Shown: positions 1 to 8,920, counted from the stretch's first letter. The stretch: 64,000 nt of DNA from CANKHA01 sp963731585 (GCA_963731585.1 CAVSWC010000013.1:372001-436000), one strand, 5' to 3'. Translations and numbers: made by a program. The notes: generated by a model from the sequence alone, not told the origin.

Positions 1-368
1 CCATCCTCGCGCTGTTGGGCGGACGCATTTACGGCTGGACCTGGCTGGATGCCATCATTGGCGTCGTCGGCGCGGTCATCATCCTACGCTGGTCCTATGG
101 GCTGATCGTTTCCTCGGCGGGCACCCTGCTCGACACCGTGCCGGACAAGAAATTGGCGGCGGAAATCCTGCAGGCGCTGGAGATCGGTGGGGACCGCGTC
201 AGCGATCTGCATCTATGGCGGCTCGGTCCGGGGCATGCCGGCGTGATCGCCTCGGTGATCTCGGATGATCCACAAAATCCGGATGTCTATAAGCGGCGGC
301 TGTCCGGCATCGTCGGCCTGTCGCATATGACCGTTGAGGTGCATCGTTGCCCCGGCGACCATCCATAG
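1..368 (+). CDS. C-terminal end of cation diffusion facilitator (DmeF-like Co/Ni efflux)
   Basis: The gene enters from the left edge, so its start is outside the window; the visible frame begins at base 3 and stops at 366-368. The remaining 120 or so residues hold a last transmembrane helix (IIGVVGAVIILRWSYG) and the cytoplasmic domain typical of cation diffusion facilitators, with DLHLWRLGPGHAG and a closing LSHMTVEVHRC. The histidine-containing LHLWRLGPGH segment and terminal VEVHRC resemble the DmeF branch, which exports cobalt and nickel by proton antiport. This subfamily assignment is from recall of the family; only the C-terminal third is visible. The gene is followed by a 143-base gap and then the leuA leader, so it appears to end its own transcription unit. 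Confidence 0.75.
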   Translation, partial: ILALLGGRIYGWTWLDAIIGVVGAVIILRWSYGLIVSSAGTLLDTVPDKKLAAEILQALEIGGDRVSDLHLWRLGPGHAGVIASVISDDPQNPDVYKRRLSGIVGLSHMTVEVHRCPGDHP

Positions 369-511
369 GACAGGAATAGGGCAGCGCCGCTGACCTATCT
401 CGTCTTGCACCCCAGCGCCGATTTCCTTAATAACAGCGTGCTGGTCGCCGGTTTAACGCGGAATTCACATCGATCCGCGACCCTGGCGTTCTCGACGAGG
501 GTTGTTTCAGC

Positions 512-616
512 ATGACGATGCGCCGCGATCATCGCGCGATCGGTGGGACGGCCGGCCGGCCGGCGCCCCGTGCTGCCCTCATTCTCGCTGGGCTGCTGCT
601 CCTTATCCGCCCCTGA
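512..616 (+). CDS. leuL: leuA leader peptide (34 aa, leucine-rich)
   Basis: A short frame runs ATG 512 to TGA 614-616, just ahead of leuA and behind a GAGGG ribosome-binding site about 10 bases upstream. The last dozen residues are LILAGLLLLIRP, with six leucine codons, four of them consecutive (CTG CTG CTC CTT). A leucine-codon run followed immediately by competing hairpins is the hallmark of amino-acid attenuators. Such leaders upstream of leuA are known in alphaproteobacteria. When charged tRNA-Leu is scarce the ribosome should stall in the leucine run and change the downstream fold. The peptide itself need have no other function. The longer minus-strand frame covering this region shows no family resemblance and is not called. 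Confidence 0.8.
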   Translation: MTMRRDHRAIGGTAGRPAPRAALILAGLLLLIRP

Positions 617-652
617 GGGCCGGCTGGGCGTTCGCGCCTGGGCACTCAGGGG
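610..652 (+). promoter_or_regulatory. leuA attenuator hairpin
   Basis: CCCCTGAG at 610-617, overlapping the leader stop codon, pairs perfectly with CTCAGGGG at 645-652. A second compact hairpin, GCGCCC (680-685) with GGGCGC (689-694) and a three-base loop, lies just before the leuA ribosome-binding site at about 700-708. No clear U-tract follows either stem, so control may act on translation of leuA as well as, or instead of, transcription. Which alternative pairings compete is inference. Confidence 0.65.
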
Positions 653-718
653 TCTCTCCGCCAAGGAACAGCACCCAGAGCGCCCGCAGGGCGCAATCGA
701 CGAGAAGGACTTCGCCCC

Positions 719-2311
<1,593 letters not shown>

Positions 2312-2356
2312 CCGATCACCGGCTTACCGGAGCTGGGCGGAACTCGGACATGAAAA

Positions 2357-2390
2357 CGCCGCGCCGAAGGGCGCGGCGGATTTGTTTGCT
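2357..2390 (+). terminator. Rho-independent-like terminator after leuA
   Basis: A perfect 9-base stem (CGCCGCGCC at 2357-2365 with GGCGCGGCG at 2370-2378) closes on a GAAG tetraloop and is followed by a T-rich tract, GATTTGTTTGCT. It starts 46 bases after the leuA stop. Confidence 0.75.
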
Positions 2391-2429
2391 ACCTGAGGCA
2401 TGCCGAGCTTTGGCAAGCCGGTAATCGGG

Positions 2430-2876
2430 TCAGCAACGGAACGGGCCGTAGTGCCGTCCGGCATGCCAGCCGATGCGCCGCGCCCAATGCCGGCCGCTAT
2501 GCAGGCCCCGGCACCACCCTGGCCCGTAGGCCCGGTAGACCACCCTCGGGCCCAGCACCACGAAACCGACTGAGCTCGACGGGCGCGAGCGTATGATGAC
2601 ACGCCGCCGGTCACGGTCGCGATCACGGTCGACGTGCCGCCGGTCACGATCGCTGCGAACGACGGTACGCGACCGAGCGTCGCGATTTTGACTGGTCTCA
2701 CGGCGTTGTTCACGGCGGGTTTCGCTTTTGCGGTTATCCTGGGCGTCTTTTTTCTCGACTTGCGCCAGTTGAATGCGGCTCTGCGCGCTGGCGATAGTCG
2801 ATGAAATAGTCACGCCGGACAGGATGACCAAGGCGGCCGCCGCAGCGAGATAAGAAGCTTTGGCTTTGGACGACAT
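2430..2876 (-). CDS. small basic secreted protein, unknown function
   Basis: A 148-residue protein with a clear N-terminal signal sequence (hydrophobic core AAAAALVILSG, likely cleavage after IASAQ near residue 33). It continues with a highly charged Arg/Asp region containing a VDRDRDRDRRR run and ends in a Trp/Gly/His/Arg-rich tail with GPGWCRGLHSGRHW and a final cysteine. Such tails occur in many small periplasmic proteins of Rhizobiales, but I recognise no named family. The start at 2876 has AAAGGG about 8 bases upstream. It lies convergent to leuA beyond the terminator. The Arg/Asp repeats are low-complexity and may be disordered. Confidence 0.6.
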   Translation of the reverse strand: MSSKAKASYLAAAAALVILSGVTISSTIASAQSRIQLAQVEKKDAQDNRKSETRREQRRETSQNRDARSRTVVRSDRDRRHVDRDRDRDRRRVIIRSRPSSSVGFVVLGPRVVYRAYGPGWCRGLHSGRHWARRIGWHAGRHYGPFRC

Positions 2877-3010
2877 GGATCAACCCTTTGTTCAGTGACG
2901 CCCCACACGACAAGAATCCGGCCGGGCCGCGGTTCCCGAAAAACGGAAATAATTATTTGAAATCCGATACTTACTGAATTCTTGTTCATCTACGGGGCCG
3001 CTCGCTCGGT

Positions 3011-3544
3011 TTGATGGGAGCGTCATATCGGCGCCTCAACAACAATAAGTCCGGAGGAGCCAGCCGCAACAATCGCGGGCTGCAATTCCGCGACTGCTAT
3101 TATCTCATTCTCTCGAGCTACGACGGTGGAGAGATCTCGCGGTTCGGACCTGGGCGGCCGCACCTGCATGAATTGCTTCGCCGCGCGATCGAGCGTGGCT
3201 TCGCGTATTTTGATTTCACGATCAGCGACGAGCCTTACAAGCTCGATTGGGCAGATCGCCAACTCGTGCTTTACGATCACCTGTCTGCCTGCACGGCGCG
3301 CGGGTGGCTGATCGTCTCGGCCGGTGTCTTTCTGCGCGAAGCTAAGCGCGTCATTAAAAAGACGCCGGTGTTAGGGCACCCGGCTGTGAAAAGTCCGGGC
3401 CTTTGCCCGCCGTGTGGCGTGGACGCTGAAAGCCCCAGCGGAATAGCCGCACCGTCATACCTCTTCAGGAACAATGGTCGGCATGGTGGGTTGCTTCTTA
3501 CGACCTCACCGAGAGGACAACGCCATGACCATGAGAGACCCTGA
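3011..3544 (+). pseudogene. 5'-truncated remnant of a FemAB/CelD-like acyltransferase
   Basis: Residues from about 22 to 122 match the C-terminal part of the acyltransferase domain encoded at 22369-24859. Shared segments include FRDCYYLILSSYDGG versus FRGCYYHVLASHDDG, FDFTISDEPYKLDWAD versus FDFTIGDEAYKQDWAD, and a closing KRVIKKTP versus KRYIKNSP. The roughly 300 residues that should precede this part are missing: the bases upstream are a non-coding gap followed by another gene. After the homologous part the frame reads on for about 55 unrelated residues. I therefore read it as a relic left by duplication or recombination. No ribosome-binding site decides the start, and expression is unlikely to give an active enzyme. 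Confidence 0.7.
3468..3492 (+). promoter_or_regulatory. EcfG-type general stress promoter (candidate)
   Basis: GGAAC at 3468-3472, a 16-base spacer, then GGTT at 3489-3492, against the known alphaproteobacterial EcfG consensus GGAAC-N16/17-CGTT (one mismatch). The -10 element is 33 bases before the ATG at 3525. It lies inside the unrelated 3' extension of the remnant at 3011. Confidence 0.5.
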
Positions 3545-3823
3545 TATGAGAGACCGTGATATGAGAATTCTGAAATGAGAAACCGCACGACCGTAGGTGA
3601 TCGCCGTTCCGGCTTGAATATGGGCTGGATAGCGGGCGCCCTGGTTGTCCTCCTGCTGCTCGGCGCGCTTGCCTTCACCTGGAACCGGGATGGAGATACC
3701 ACGGCACGCACCAATACCAACGCCACGGCGCCCGCTTCGACGAGCGGCTCGGCCTCTACCACCGGCTCAGGCTCGACAGGTCCAGCATCGAACGTGCCGC
3801 AGTCGAACCCGCCGGCGCGCTAA
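3525..3823 (+). CDS. small single-span membrane protein (one-base frameshift near its start)
   Basis: The main frame from ATG 3575 gives 82 residues: a short basic head, one transmembrane helix (MGWIAGALVVLLLLGALAF) and a Thr/Ser/Asn/Pro-rich tail, probably exposed to the periplasm. Just upstream, ATG 3525 with GAGAGGA before it opens MTMRDPDMRDRDMR in another frame. Restoring one A near 3567 joins the two into about 99 residues, and the joined head MRDPDMRDRDMRNSEMRNR makes a regular repeat. I think 3525 is the true start and the missing A an error or recent mutation. Function is unknown. The EcfG-type promoter at 3468 suggests general stress induction. A terminator follows at 3841. Confidence 0.6.
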
Positions 3824-3840
3824 CACCGAATGCGAGATAA

Positions 3841-3870
3841 ACCCCCGGAACACCTTCCGGGGGTTCTTTG
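3841..3870 (+). terminator. Rho-independent terminator
   Basis: ACCCCCGGAA (3841-3850) and TTCCGGGGGT (3855-3864) form a perfect 10-base stem over a CACC loop, followed by TCTTTG. It ends the small membrane-protein gene 17 bases downstream of its stop. Confidence 0.85.
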
Positions 3871-3915
3871 TGCATGCTCCGTCGATCCTTCCGCGCCGGA
3901 TCACGGGAGGGGCGT

Positions 3916-5640
3916 TCATCGTTTGCCGGCGCGGGCGGCGGATGAATTGGTCAGCTCATCAAGCCGCTTGGCGAGCTGGTTGAGCTCCCATTCACGCGCC
4001 AGCGCCGCGGCCTTGTCCCAGGTCGGCTTTTGCGTGCGCAGGCTCGGCACCGGCGCCTTGCGGTCCATGGTCGCGATCGAGCGAAACAGCAGCAACCGTT
4101 CGGCCTGCGCCGCGAAGCGGCCGGCCTTGAATAAACCTTCCAGCGAACCATGCTTGCGCAGGAGCGCCGCGGCGCCGGTGGCGCCCACGCCGGAGGCTCC
4201 GGGTAACCGGTCAGAGGGGTCACCGCGCAAGGCAATGAAGTCGGGAACCTGTTGCGGATCGACGCCATAGCGCTCGCGCACTTCGGCCGGACCGATGCGC
4301 GCCATCTCGCCCGCGCGCACCGGGTAGAGAATGGTCGTCTTCTCGGACGCCAGCTGAAAGGTGTCGCGGTCGCCGCTTGCGGCCAAAGCCATGCCGCCGC
4401 GCCGCTCTTCCGCCGCGACGGCAGCGGCGACAAAGTCGTCGGCTTCATAGCCGGCGCCCTTGGCGTTCGCGAAACCGCAGGCGCTGACGAATTTCGGTAT
4501 TTCTTCGAGCTGTTCAATCAGCGCATCATCAAATTCCCGGCCGCTCTGATAGGCCGGAAATTTTTCATGGCGATAGGTGGCGACTTCATACGTGTCCCAG
4601 GCAACGAGAACCGCGCGCGGCTGCTCCTCGCGGTAGAGCCGCAGCAGCATATTGGCGAAGCCGAGAATGGCGCCGGCCGGCTTGCGTCCACGCCGCAGAA
4701 TTGTTTTCGGCAGAGCGTGATAGGAACGGTGCGCAAAAGAATCTCCGTCGATCACCAGAAGCGGGCGGCGAGCTTGCTGCGTGGGCGCCACGCTTCGCTT
4801 GCCGGCAGGCGCAGGTCGGCTCGCGGGAACGCCGCTCTTTGCACGCGCCGCCGACCGGCCCTTCGAGGCATCCTTCAAAATGACCCAGGCCGGGGCATGG
4901 TCGCTGGCGCTATCCTTTCCCCGCACCGCGCGATCGACGCCGGCGCTCACCAGGCGCTTTGCTGCCGGCGCGCTCAGCAAAAGATGGTCGATGCGCAGCC
5001 CTGCATCGCGCGGCCAGCGGTTGCGCATGTAATCCCAAAAAGTATACATCGGCGTATCGGGATGCAGCGCACGGATCGCGTCCACCCAGCCTTGATCGAG
5101 AAATTTGCGAAAGAGCGCGCGGGGCTGCGGCTGCACCAGCGCATCCTTGGCGTAAGACTTGGTGGGGTAAATATCGCGGTCGGTTGGAACGACATTGTAA
5201 TCGCCTGCCAGCACGACCGGCACGCCGGTGGCATAGAGATCAGTGGCATGCGCCACAAGCCGCTTCAACCAAGCGAGCTTGTAGGTGAATTTCGGCCCCG
5301 GCTGCGGATTGCCGTTTGGCCCGTAAAGCGATGCGATGAGCACGCCGTTGACCGCCGCTTCGATATAGCGGCTCTGCCCATCGGCCGGATCGCCGGGTAA
5401 TTCGCCAAGGGTGAGGATCGGCTCGCAGCCGCGTGCCAGAATCGCCACCCCGTTCCAGGTTTTCTGCCCGCGCCAGAGCGCGCCATACCCGGCCTTTTCG
5501 ATAGCCGCCTTGGGAAATTCCCGATCGGCGGCTTTGAGCTCCTGCAGGCAGACCACATCCGGCTTTGCCGACCGCAGCCAAGCCAGCAGGTTGGGCAAAC
5601 GCTTGTTGACGTTGTTGATGTTGAAGGTGGCGATCTTCAT
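3916..5640 (-). CDS. fusion of exodeoxyribonuclease III-type AP endonuclease and 5'-3' exonuclease
   Basis: A 574-residue protein with two nuclease domains. Residues 1-260 are an ExoIII/AP-endonuclease fold: MKIATFNINNVNKR, VCLQELKAADREFP, SLYGPNG, LAGDYNVVPTDRDIY, GLRIDHLLLS and a final SDHAPAWV, so all catalytic motifs are present. A 40-residue Ala/Pro/Arg linker follows. Residues about 300-560 form a Pol I-type 5'-3' exonuclease/flap nuclease: VIDGDSFAHRSYHALP, GYEADDFVAAA, SGDRDTFQLA and the helix-three-turn-helix region DPSDRLPGASGVG. Together they could incise abasic sites and remove the flap in base-excision repair; that coupling is inference. ATG 5640 begins the conserved ExoIII N-terminus; an in-frame ATG at 5658 is possible, and neither has a strong ribosome-binding site. 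Confidence 0.9.
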   Translation of the reverse strand: MKIATFNINNVNKRLPNLLAWLRSAKPDVVCLQELKAADREFPKAAIEKAGYGALWRGQKTWNGVAILARGCEPILTLGELPGDPADGQSRYIEAAVNGVLIASLYGPNGNPQPGPKFTYKLAWLKRLVAHATDLYATGVPVVLAGDYNVVPTDRDIYPTKSYAKDALVQPQPRALFRKFLDQGWVDAIRALHPDTPMYTFWDYMRNRWPRDAGLRIDHLLLSAPAAKRLVSAGVDRAVRGKDSASDHAPAWVILKDASKGRSAARAKSGVPASRPAPAGKRSVAPTQQARRPLLVIDGDSFAHRSYHALPKTILRRGRKPAGAILGFANMLLRLYREEQPRAVLVAWDTYEVATYRHEKFPAYQSGREFDDALIEQLEEIPKFVSACGFANAKGAGYEADDFVAAAVAAEERRGGMALAASGDRDTFQLASEKTTILYPVRAGEMARIGPAEVRERYGVDPQQVPDFIALRGDPSDRLPGASGVGATGAAALLRKHGSLEGLFKAGRFAAQAERLLLFRSIATMDRKAPVPSLRTQKPTWDKAAALAREWELNQLAKRLDELTNSSAARAGKR

Positions 5641-5702
5641 GCCAGGCCACGTTTGCATCGAACATGCGTTGTGTCGATGCCGAGACTGACGAGAGCATGT
5701 TC

Positions 5703-5728
5703 AAAAGCCCCGCTCCAGCGGGGCTTTT
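5703..5728. terminator. bidirectional terminator
   Basis: AAAAGCCCCGCT (5703-5714) and AGCGGGGCTTTT (5717-5728) form a perfect inverted repeat with T-runs on both strands. It lies after the minus-strand operon ending at 5773 and upstream of the nuclease-fusion gene, so its main job is probably to end the former. Confidence 0.85.
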
Positions 5729-5772
5729 TATCGCGATTGGGCAACTCTAGGAAGGTTCAAAGCCGCTGATCC

Positions 5773-6570
5773 TCAGGAAGAGGCAGCTTCCGACAGTCTC
5801 TTTTGGCACGCGATCCCAAACGCTGCTGCGACGGCCAGCCCCGCCACGCCGATCAACAAGTTGTCGCGGGACTTTGGATTACGCAGCATGGCGCGGGTTG
5901 CGGCCACGCCACTGTCGTACACCTCACCTGCCATATCTGACGCCTTTCGGGTGAAATCCCCGATGTCCTCGGTGTACGGCGCGATGGAAGGAGCATTGTT
6001 TGCCAGGGACGCGCCCACGTCTTCGGCGGCTTCCCGGACATCAGCAGTCCAACGCTGCACGGTATCTCTTGCAGCGCCGGCCAGATCAGCCGTCTTTGCC
6101 GATAAGACATCCTGGCCTTGGATTGCCATGTCCTTTACTTTCGAAAGGGCCTCACCAGCCTGTTCCTTCAGCCGCTGTTTGCCAGATTCCAGGTAATCCG
6201 GCCGGTAGCTCCCGATCGGGTGAGATGCGTTGGTTCGCCACAAGCTGAAAACTCCGAATCCAACAAGGGCGGAAGCGATCGGCGGATGACGGATAAAGTG
6301 CCATGCAAGTCCAGCGCCGATAGCCAGGGTTGCTGCAGGATTGGCAGCGGCCTTGGCTTTCAGGTCTTCAACCAGCTCGGTCACCTTGGAATGCGCGGCC
6401 GTCTTTGCCTTATCGACAAGCGCGTCCTTGGCCTCGAGCGCTTCGTTCTTTAGATCATCAGTAAAAGCGGAGATCGTATCGGGCGAACGCAACGTGGCTA
6501 GACTGCCCGTTAATTTCGCACGCGCCATTTCGACGTCGCCCTCAAATTGGCGAAGGGTTTTCGCGGGCAT
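5773..6570 (-). CDS. DUF3618-like membrane-associated protein
   Basis: A 265-residue protein. The N-terminus (MARAKLTGSLATLRSPD) resembles the short DUF3618 helix. Long Ala/Lys/Glu-rich amphipathic stretches follow, with likely membrane helices near residues 78-110 (PAATLAIGAGLAWHF and ASALVGFGVFSLW) and at the C-terminus (LLIGVAGLAVAAAFGIAC). It is the last gene of a tight four-gene minus-strand operon whose first promoter looks EcfG-dependent. Similar groups in Rhizobiales are associated with general stress and nutrient deprivation. A biochemical role is not known to me. Start ATG 6570 has AAGGA about 9 bases upstream. Confidence 0.7.
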   Translation of the reverse strand: MPAKTLRQFEGDVEMARAKLTGSLATLRSPDTISAFTDDLKNEALEAKDALVDKAKTAAHSKVTELVEDLKAKAAANPAATLAIGAGLAWHFIRHPPIASALVGFGVFSLWRTNASHPIGSYRPDYLESGKQRLKEQAGEALSKVKDMAIQGQDVLSAKTADLAGAARDTVQRWTADVREAAEDVGASLANNAPSIAPYTEDIGDFTRKASDMAGEVYDSGVAATRAMLRNPKSRDNLLIGVAGLAVAAAFGIACQKRLSEAASS

Positions 6571-6587
6571 TGTAGTTGATCCTTGCT

Positions 6588-7530
6588 TCAGCGATTCTTC
6601 TCAGTAGATCCAGGCTGACCGAGTGACGGCGAATCAAACCCACTTCCGGGACCTTGATCCTTTTTTCCGCCCATCTGATCCTTCTTCCCACTTATCTGAT
6701 TTCCAGTCTGATTGCCGCTCAGCTGATTCCCACTCATCTGATCCTTTTTTCCACCCATCTGATTTCCGCTCATCTGAGTTCCCGCTCATCTGGTCCTTTC
6801 TTCCGCCCATCTGAGTCCCACTCGGCTGAGTCCCGCTTGTCTGATCCTTTTTACCGCTCATAGTGTCGCTGAAGGCGCTGGCGGCGTCGCTTACGACCTC
6901 TTTCAACCCGTCAGCATTCAACCCGCGCTCCTCGACCGCGCTCTTCAGCTTTTCGCCGGCTTTAGCCGTCGCTTCCTGCAGCTGCCCCCCAACACGGGAG
7001 GCCGCGTCCGAAAGCTGGTCGCCAATCGGGCCGAGAGTTTGCCTCTCTATGGCAGTCGCAGGAAAGGCGGCGGCGATGGCGGCACCGGCCGCGACACCTG
7101 CAACTGCCACCAACAGGGGTTGCTCCTGCAAAATGCTGTTCATTGAACTCTGCAAAGTCGACTGGGCGCTGCTCGCGATCCGTTGCGACTGCTCACCGAC
7201 AGTGCGTCCGGCTTGGCCGGCATAATCCGATGCCGAGGATGCGAACGAGCTGGCCGTATCTTTTACCTGCTGAGCAAAACCGCGGCCGGACTCGGACATT
7301 TCAGTCCCGCGGCCGGAGTGGTGCGTTTCAATTTCATCTCCGAAATCGCCAGGCATTTTGGTCTGATAGGACTGCGAATTGGTCCGATATAACCGCGAAA
7401 CCGAGTTTTGTCGCATGAGGAGAACAGCGCCAGCGGCCAGCAAGAGCAGGCCTTCTGGATTTTGTCTGATCGTACCGAGCAGCCATTCGCTCATCCCGCC
7501 GCGGGCCCCAGATTGATATTGGTAAGTCAT
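6588..7530 (-). pseudogene. DUF3618/YqjD-like membrane protein with repetitive tail (frameshifted)
   Basis: Starting at ATG 7530, which overlaps the stop of the holin-family gene (ATGA), the protein has an N-terminal helix GLLLLAAGAVLLM, an Ala/Ser-rich amphipathic region, a second hydrophobic segment (VAVAGVAAGAAIAAAFPA), then a tail of repeats such as MSGNQ and MGGKKDQ. Near 6779 one extra A in GGGAACTCAG throws the frame: the direct read changes abruptly to SDERKSDGWKKG and runs to 6634, while the other frame continues the repeat cleanly and ends at 6588 with GSTEKNR. The neighbouring repeat copy reads GGGACTCAG, which fixes the position. The intact protein would be about 313 residues. The repeat tract might also slip in nature. 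Confidence 0.7.
6655..6860 (-). repeat. degenerate coding tandem repeat
   Basis: Read on the minus strand, units of about 15 bases (atgagcgggaatcag-like) and 12-15 bases (ggtggaaaaaaggatcag-like) alternate over about 200 bases and encode SGNQ/SGTQ and GGKKDQ motifs. Both orders and lengths vary. Unlike the flanking genes it is AG-rich on the coding strand. Confidence 0.75.
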
Positions 7531-7922
7531 TTGAGTTGCTCCTTGACTGTAGCGATGTCCTGCTTGACTTGGTAAATGGTGCGGGTCGGGGAGAGCTCTT
7601 CCTTCGCGTCCGCGCGTCCCTTGGCGAAAGCCGCCGCGGCCATTACCGCCAACAAAGCAGCGACGGCCAGGCAGGACCAGTGCAACGCTATGCCGAACCC
7701 CGAAGCGATTCCGAAGATTGCGGCCTGAACGAGTACGAGCAAGGCGAAAAGGCCGAGCGCCGCTGCCGCCAAGATCCACACACCGGCCTGGATTTTCAGC
7801 GACAACTTTTCAGAAAGCTCGGCGCGCGCCAGCCGGATTTCCTTCTGAAAGAGGTCGGCCAAATCCGAGACAACATCAGACAAGGCGCGGGGCAGGGGCG
7901 AGTTTCGAAGGTGGTCAGCCAT
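7527..7922 (-). CDS. phage-holin-like (Holin-X/YqjE, DUF1469) family protein
   Basis: A 131-residue protein with an N-terminal amphipathic helix (DLADLFQKEIRLARAELSEKL), two adjacent transmembrane helices (VWILAAAALGLFALLVLVQA and CLAVAALLAVMAAAAFA) and a charged C-terminal helix. This is the normal architecture and length of the family named after holins but found in most proteobacteria as a stress-related membrane protein; nothing else here suggests a phage. The gene overlaps both neighbours: its start lies 8 bases inside the upstream gene, and its stop overlaps the next start as ATGA. This points to translational coupling. Confidence 0.85.
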   Translation of the reverse strand: MADHLRNSPLPRALSDVVSDLADLFQKEIRLARAELSEKLSLKIQAGVWILAAAALGLFALLVLVQAAIFGIASGFGIALHWSCLAVAALLAVMAAAAFAKGRADAKEELSPTRTIYQVKQDIATVKEQLK

Positions 7923-8496
7923 GATGGTTGCGTTGGTATAGGCCTTGCTGCCCGGGTTGGTATCGGCCTTGCTGGCCAGGTTGTATCGGGGGAGAGGCCG
8001 TCGGTCGGGAGCTTTTTATGGTCCGGAAGACAAAAAAGCCGGCGAGTGCGGCGAGCCCGAAAACCAATGCCGGTTCTCGCCTCGTGAAATCCGAAGCGGT
8101 CCGTGCCAGTTGGTCCACCGTCTGCTCCTGCATCCCACCCGCGTAGCCTTCCACGGTGTTGGCCAAGCTGCGGACAAAACCAGCCACCATCGGCGATTCC
8201 TTCGCAAGATCGTCCGCCGCCAGCCTCACCGAATGAGCAAAATGCCCGGCCAAGTCGGCCCCACTGCCGATCTGACGGTCGAGCAGGTCCTTGACGTTCT
8301 GTGTAACCGTCGAAGCGGTCGCGGATGCCGCGTGCTTGGCCTGTTCGGTTGCATCTCGCGCCATATTGGAAGCTTGGGAGAAGGCCTGGCTGGCAGCATC
8401 GCGGATATTCTGATTTTTTTCGCCCGGTCGCGGTGTCTTTTCTGTACCGCTTGTCGCGCTTGGCGAGCGGTCTTTTCCGAAATCCTGGTTGCTCAT
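7915..8496 (-). CDS. YqjD/ElaB-like tail-anchored protein
   Basis: A 193-residue protein, first gene of the stress operon. After a polar head come amphipathic Ala-rich helices (AFSQASNMARDATEQAKHAA, VTQNVKDLLDRQIG) and, near residues 155-172, one hydrophobic helix (LVFGLAALAGFFVF) followed by a Gln/Tyr/Pro-rich tail with repeated QPGQQG. ElaB/YqjD proteins anchor to the inner membrane and in E. coli contact ribosomes in stationary phase; whether this one does is unknown. I chose ATG 8496 rather than the in-frame ATG 8508 because GGAGGAAACC directly precedes it. A candidate EcfG promoter lies at 8517-8541. Confidence 0.75.
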   Translation of the reverse strand: MSNQDFGKDRSPSATSGTEKTPRPGEKNQNIRDAASQAFSQASNMARDATEQAKHAASATASTVTQNVKDLLDRQIGSGADLAGHFAHSVRLAADDLAKESPMVAGFVRSLANTVEGYAGGMQEQTVDQLARTASDFTRREPALVFGLAALAGFFVFRTIKSSRPTASPPIQPGQQGRYQPGQQGLYQRNHHG

Positions 8497-8516
8497 GGTT
8501 TCCTCCATGGCAACTC

Positions 8517-8541
8517 AACAGACTGAAGAGACCTTTGTTCC
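8517..8541 (-). promoter_or_regulatory. EcfG-type promoter for the minus-strand stress operon (candidate)
   Basis: On the minus strand GGAAC (8541-8537) is followed after 16 bases by TGTT (8520-8517), matching GGAAC-N16/17-CGTT except for one base. The -10 element is about 20 bases from the ATG at 8496. A second match faces the other way at 8739. Confidence 0.55.
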
Positions 8542-8738
8542 TCTGAGAGGTGCCAGAAGCCTCGCGCAGCGAAAGACGATCAACGGCGACAAAAATTTGT
8601 TTGGCTCGCCGGGCTCGTTCTTGAAGCAAACGCCTTGCCTTCCACACGCATTCGCGTAGCACGCTTCTATCGAGCGGAGGTGAGCGGGCGAACGATGGAC
8701 CGCAAGGCATTATTTTTTGCGGCTAAATTCTACGGGAG

Positions 8739-8764
8739 GGAACACGGCACGGGCGGAAGGCGTT
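8739..8764 (+). promoter_or_regulatory. EcfG-type promoter (perfect consensus)
   Basis: GGAAC (8739-8743), a 17-base spacer and CGTT (8761-8764) match the known EcfG (general stress sigma factor) consensus without mismatch. The -10 lies 17 bases before the ATG at 8782. Confidence 0.65.
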
Positions 8765-8781
8765 TTGCAGCAAGGTCGCTG

Positions 8782-8877
8782 ATGTTTCTTTTCTTTTCTA
8801 ACGGACTGGGCTTATTTGGCTCGATAGCCATCTCGGTTATCCTGAGCCTTCTTTTGCTCTATGCCTGTTCATCCTAG
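8782..8877 (+). CDS. 31-aa membrane miniprotein
   Basis: ATG 8782 opens a 31-residue peptide: short FFSNGLG head, then a transmembrane helix (FGSIAISVILSLLLLYA) ending in CSS. AAGG lies about 8 bases upstream. A perfect EcfG-type promoter lies immediately before it and a hairpin follows at 8897, so the gene has its own compact transcription unit. In-frame upstream starts (8635, 8695) would put coding sequence across the promoter and are less likely. Tiny single-helix proteins with an FFSN-GLG head recur in Rhizobiales; the function is unknown to me. Confidence 0.5.
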   Translation: MFLFFSNGLGLFGSIAISVILSLLLLYACSS

Positions 8878-8896
8878 TTCGCTCGGTTTCGCACCA

Positions 8897-8918
8897 TCCC
8901 CCACTGCGGATTGGGGGA
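8897..8918. terminator. hairpin terminator between convergent genes
   Basis: TCCCCCA (8897-8903) pairs with TGGGGGA (8912-8918) and is followed on the plus strand by ATTCAGACTTCTTTTT. It lies 19 bases after the miniprotein stop and 2 bases beyond the stop of the minus-strand DUF411 gene. Confidence 0.6.
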
Positions 8919-8920
8919 AT

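Noticed and set aside
4252..5400. 382-codon plus-strand frame opposite the nuclease fusion
   Set aside because: No family resemblance, basic low-quality composition; the minus strand has two complete nuclease domains.
7527..7922. Holin-family gene as a sign of a prophage
   Set aside because: The family is a chromosomal stress-related group in proteobacteria, in an operon with DUF3618-like genes; no other phage gene is present.
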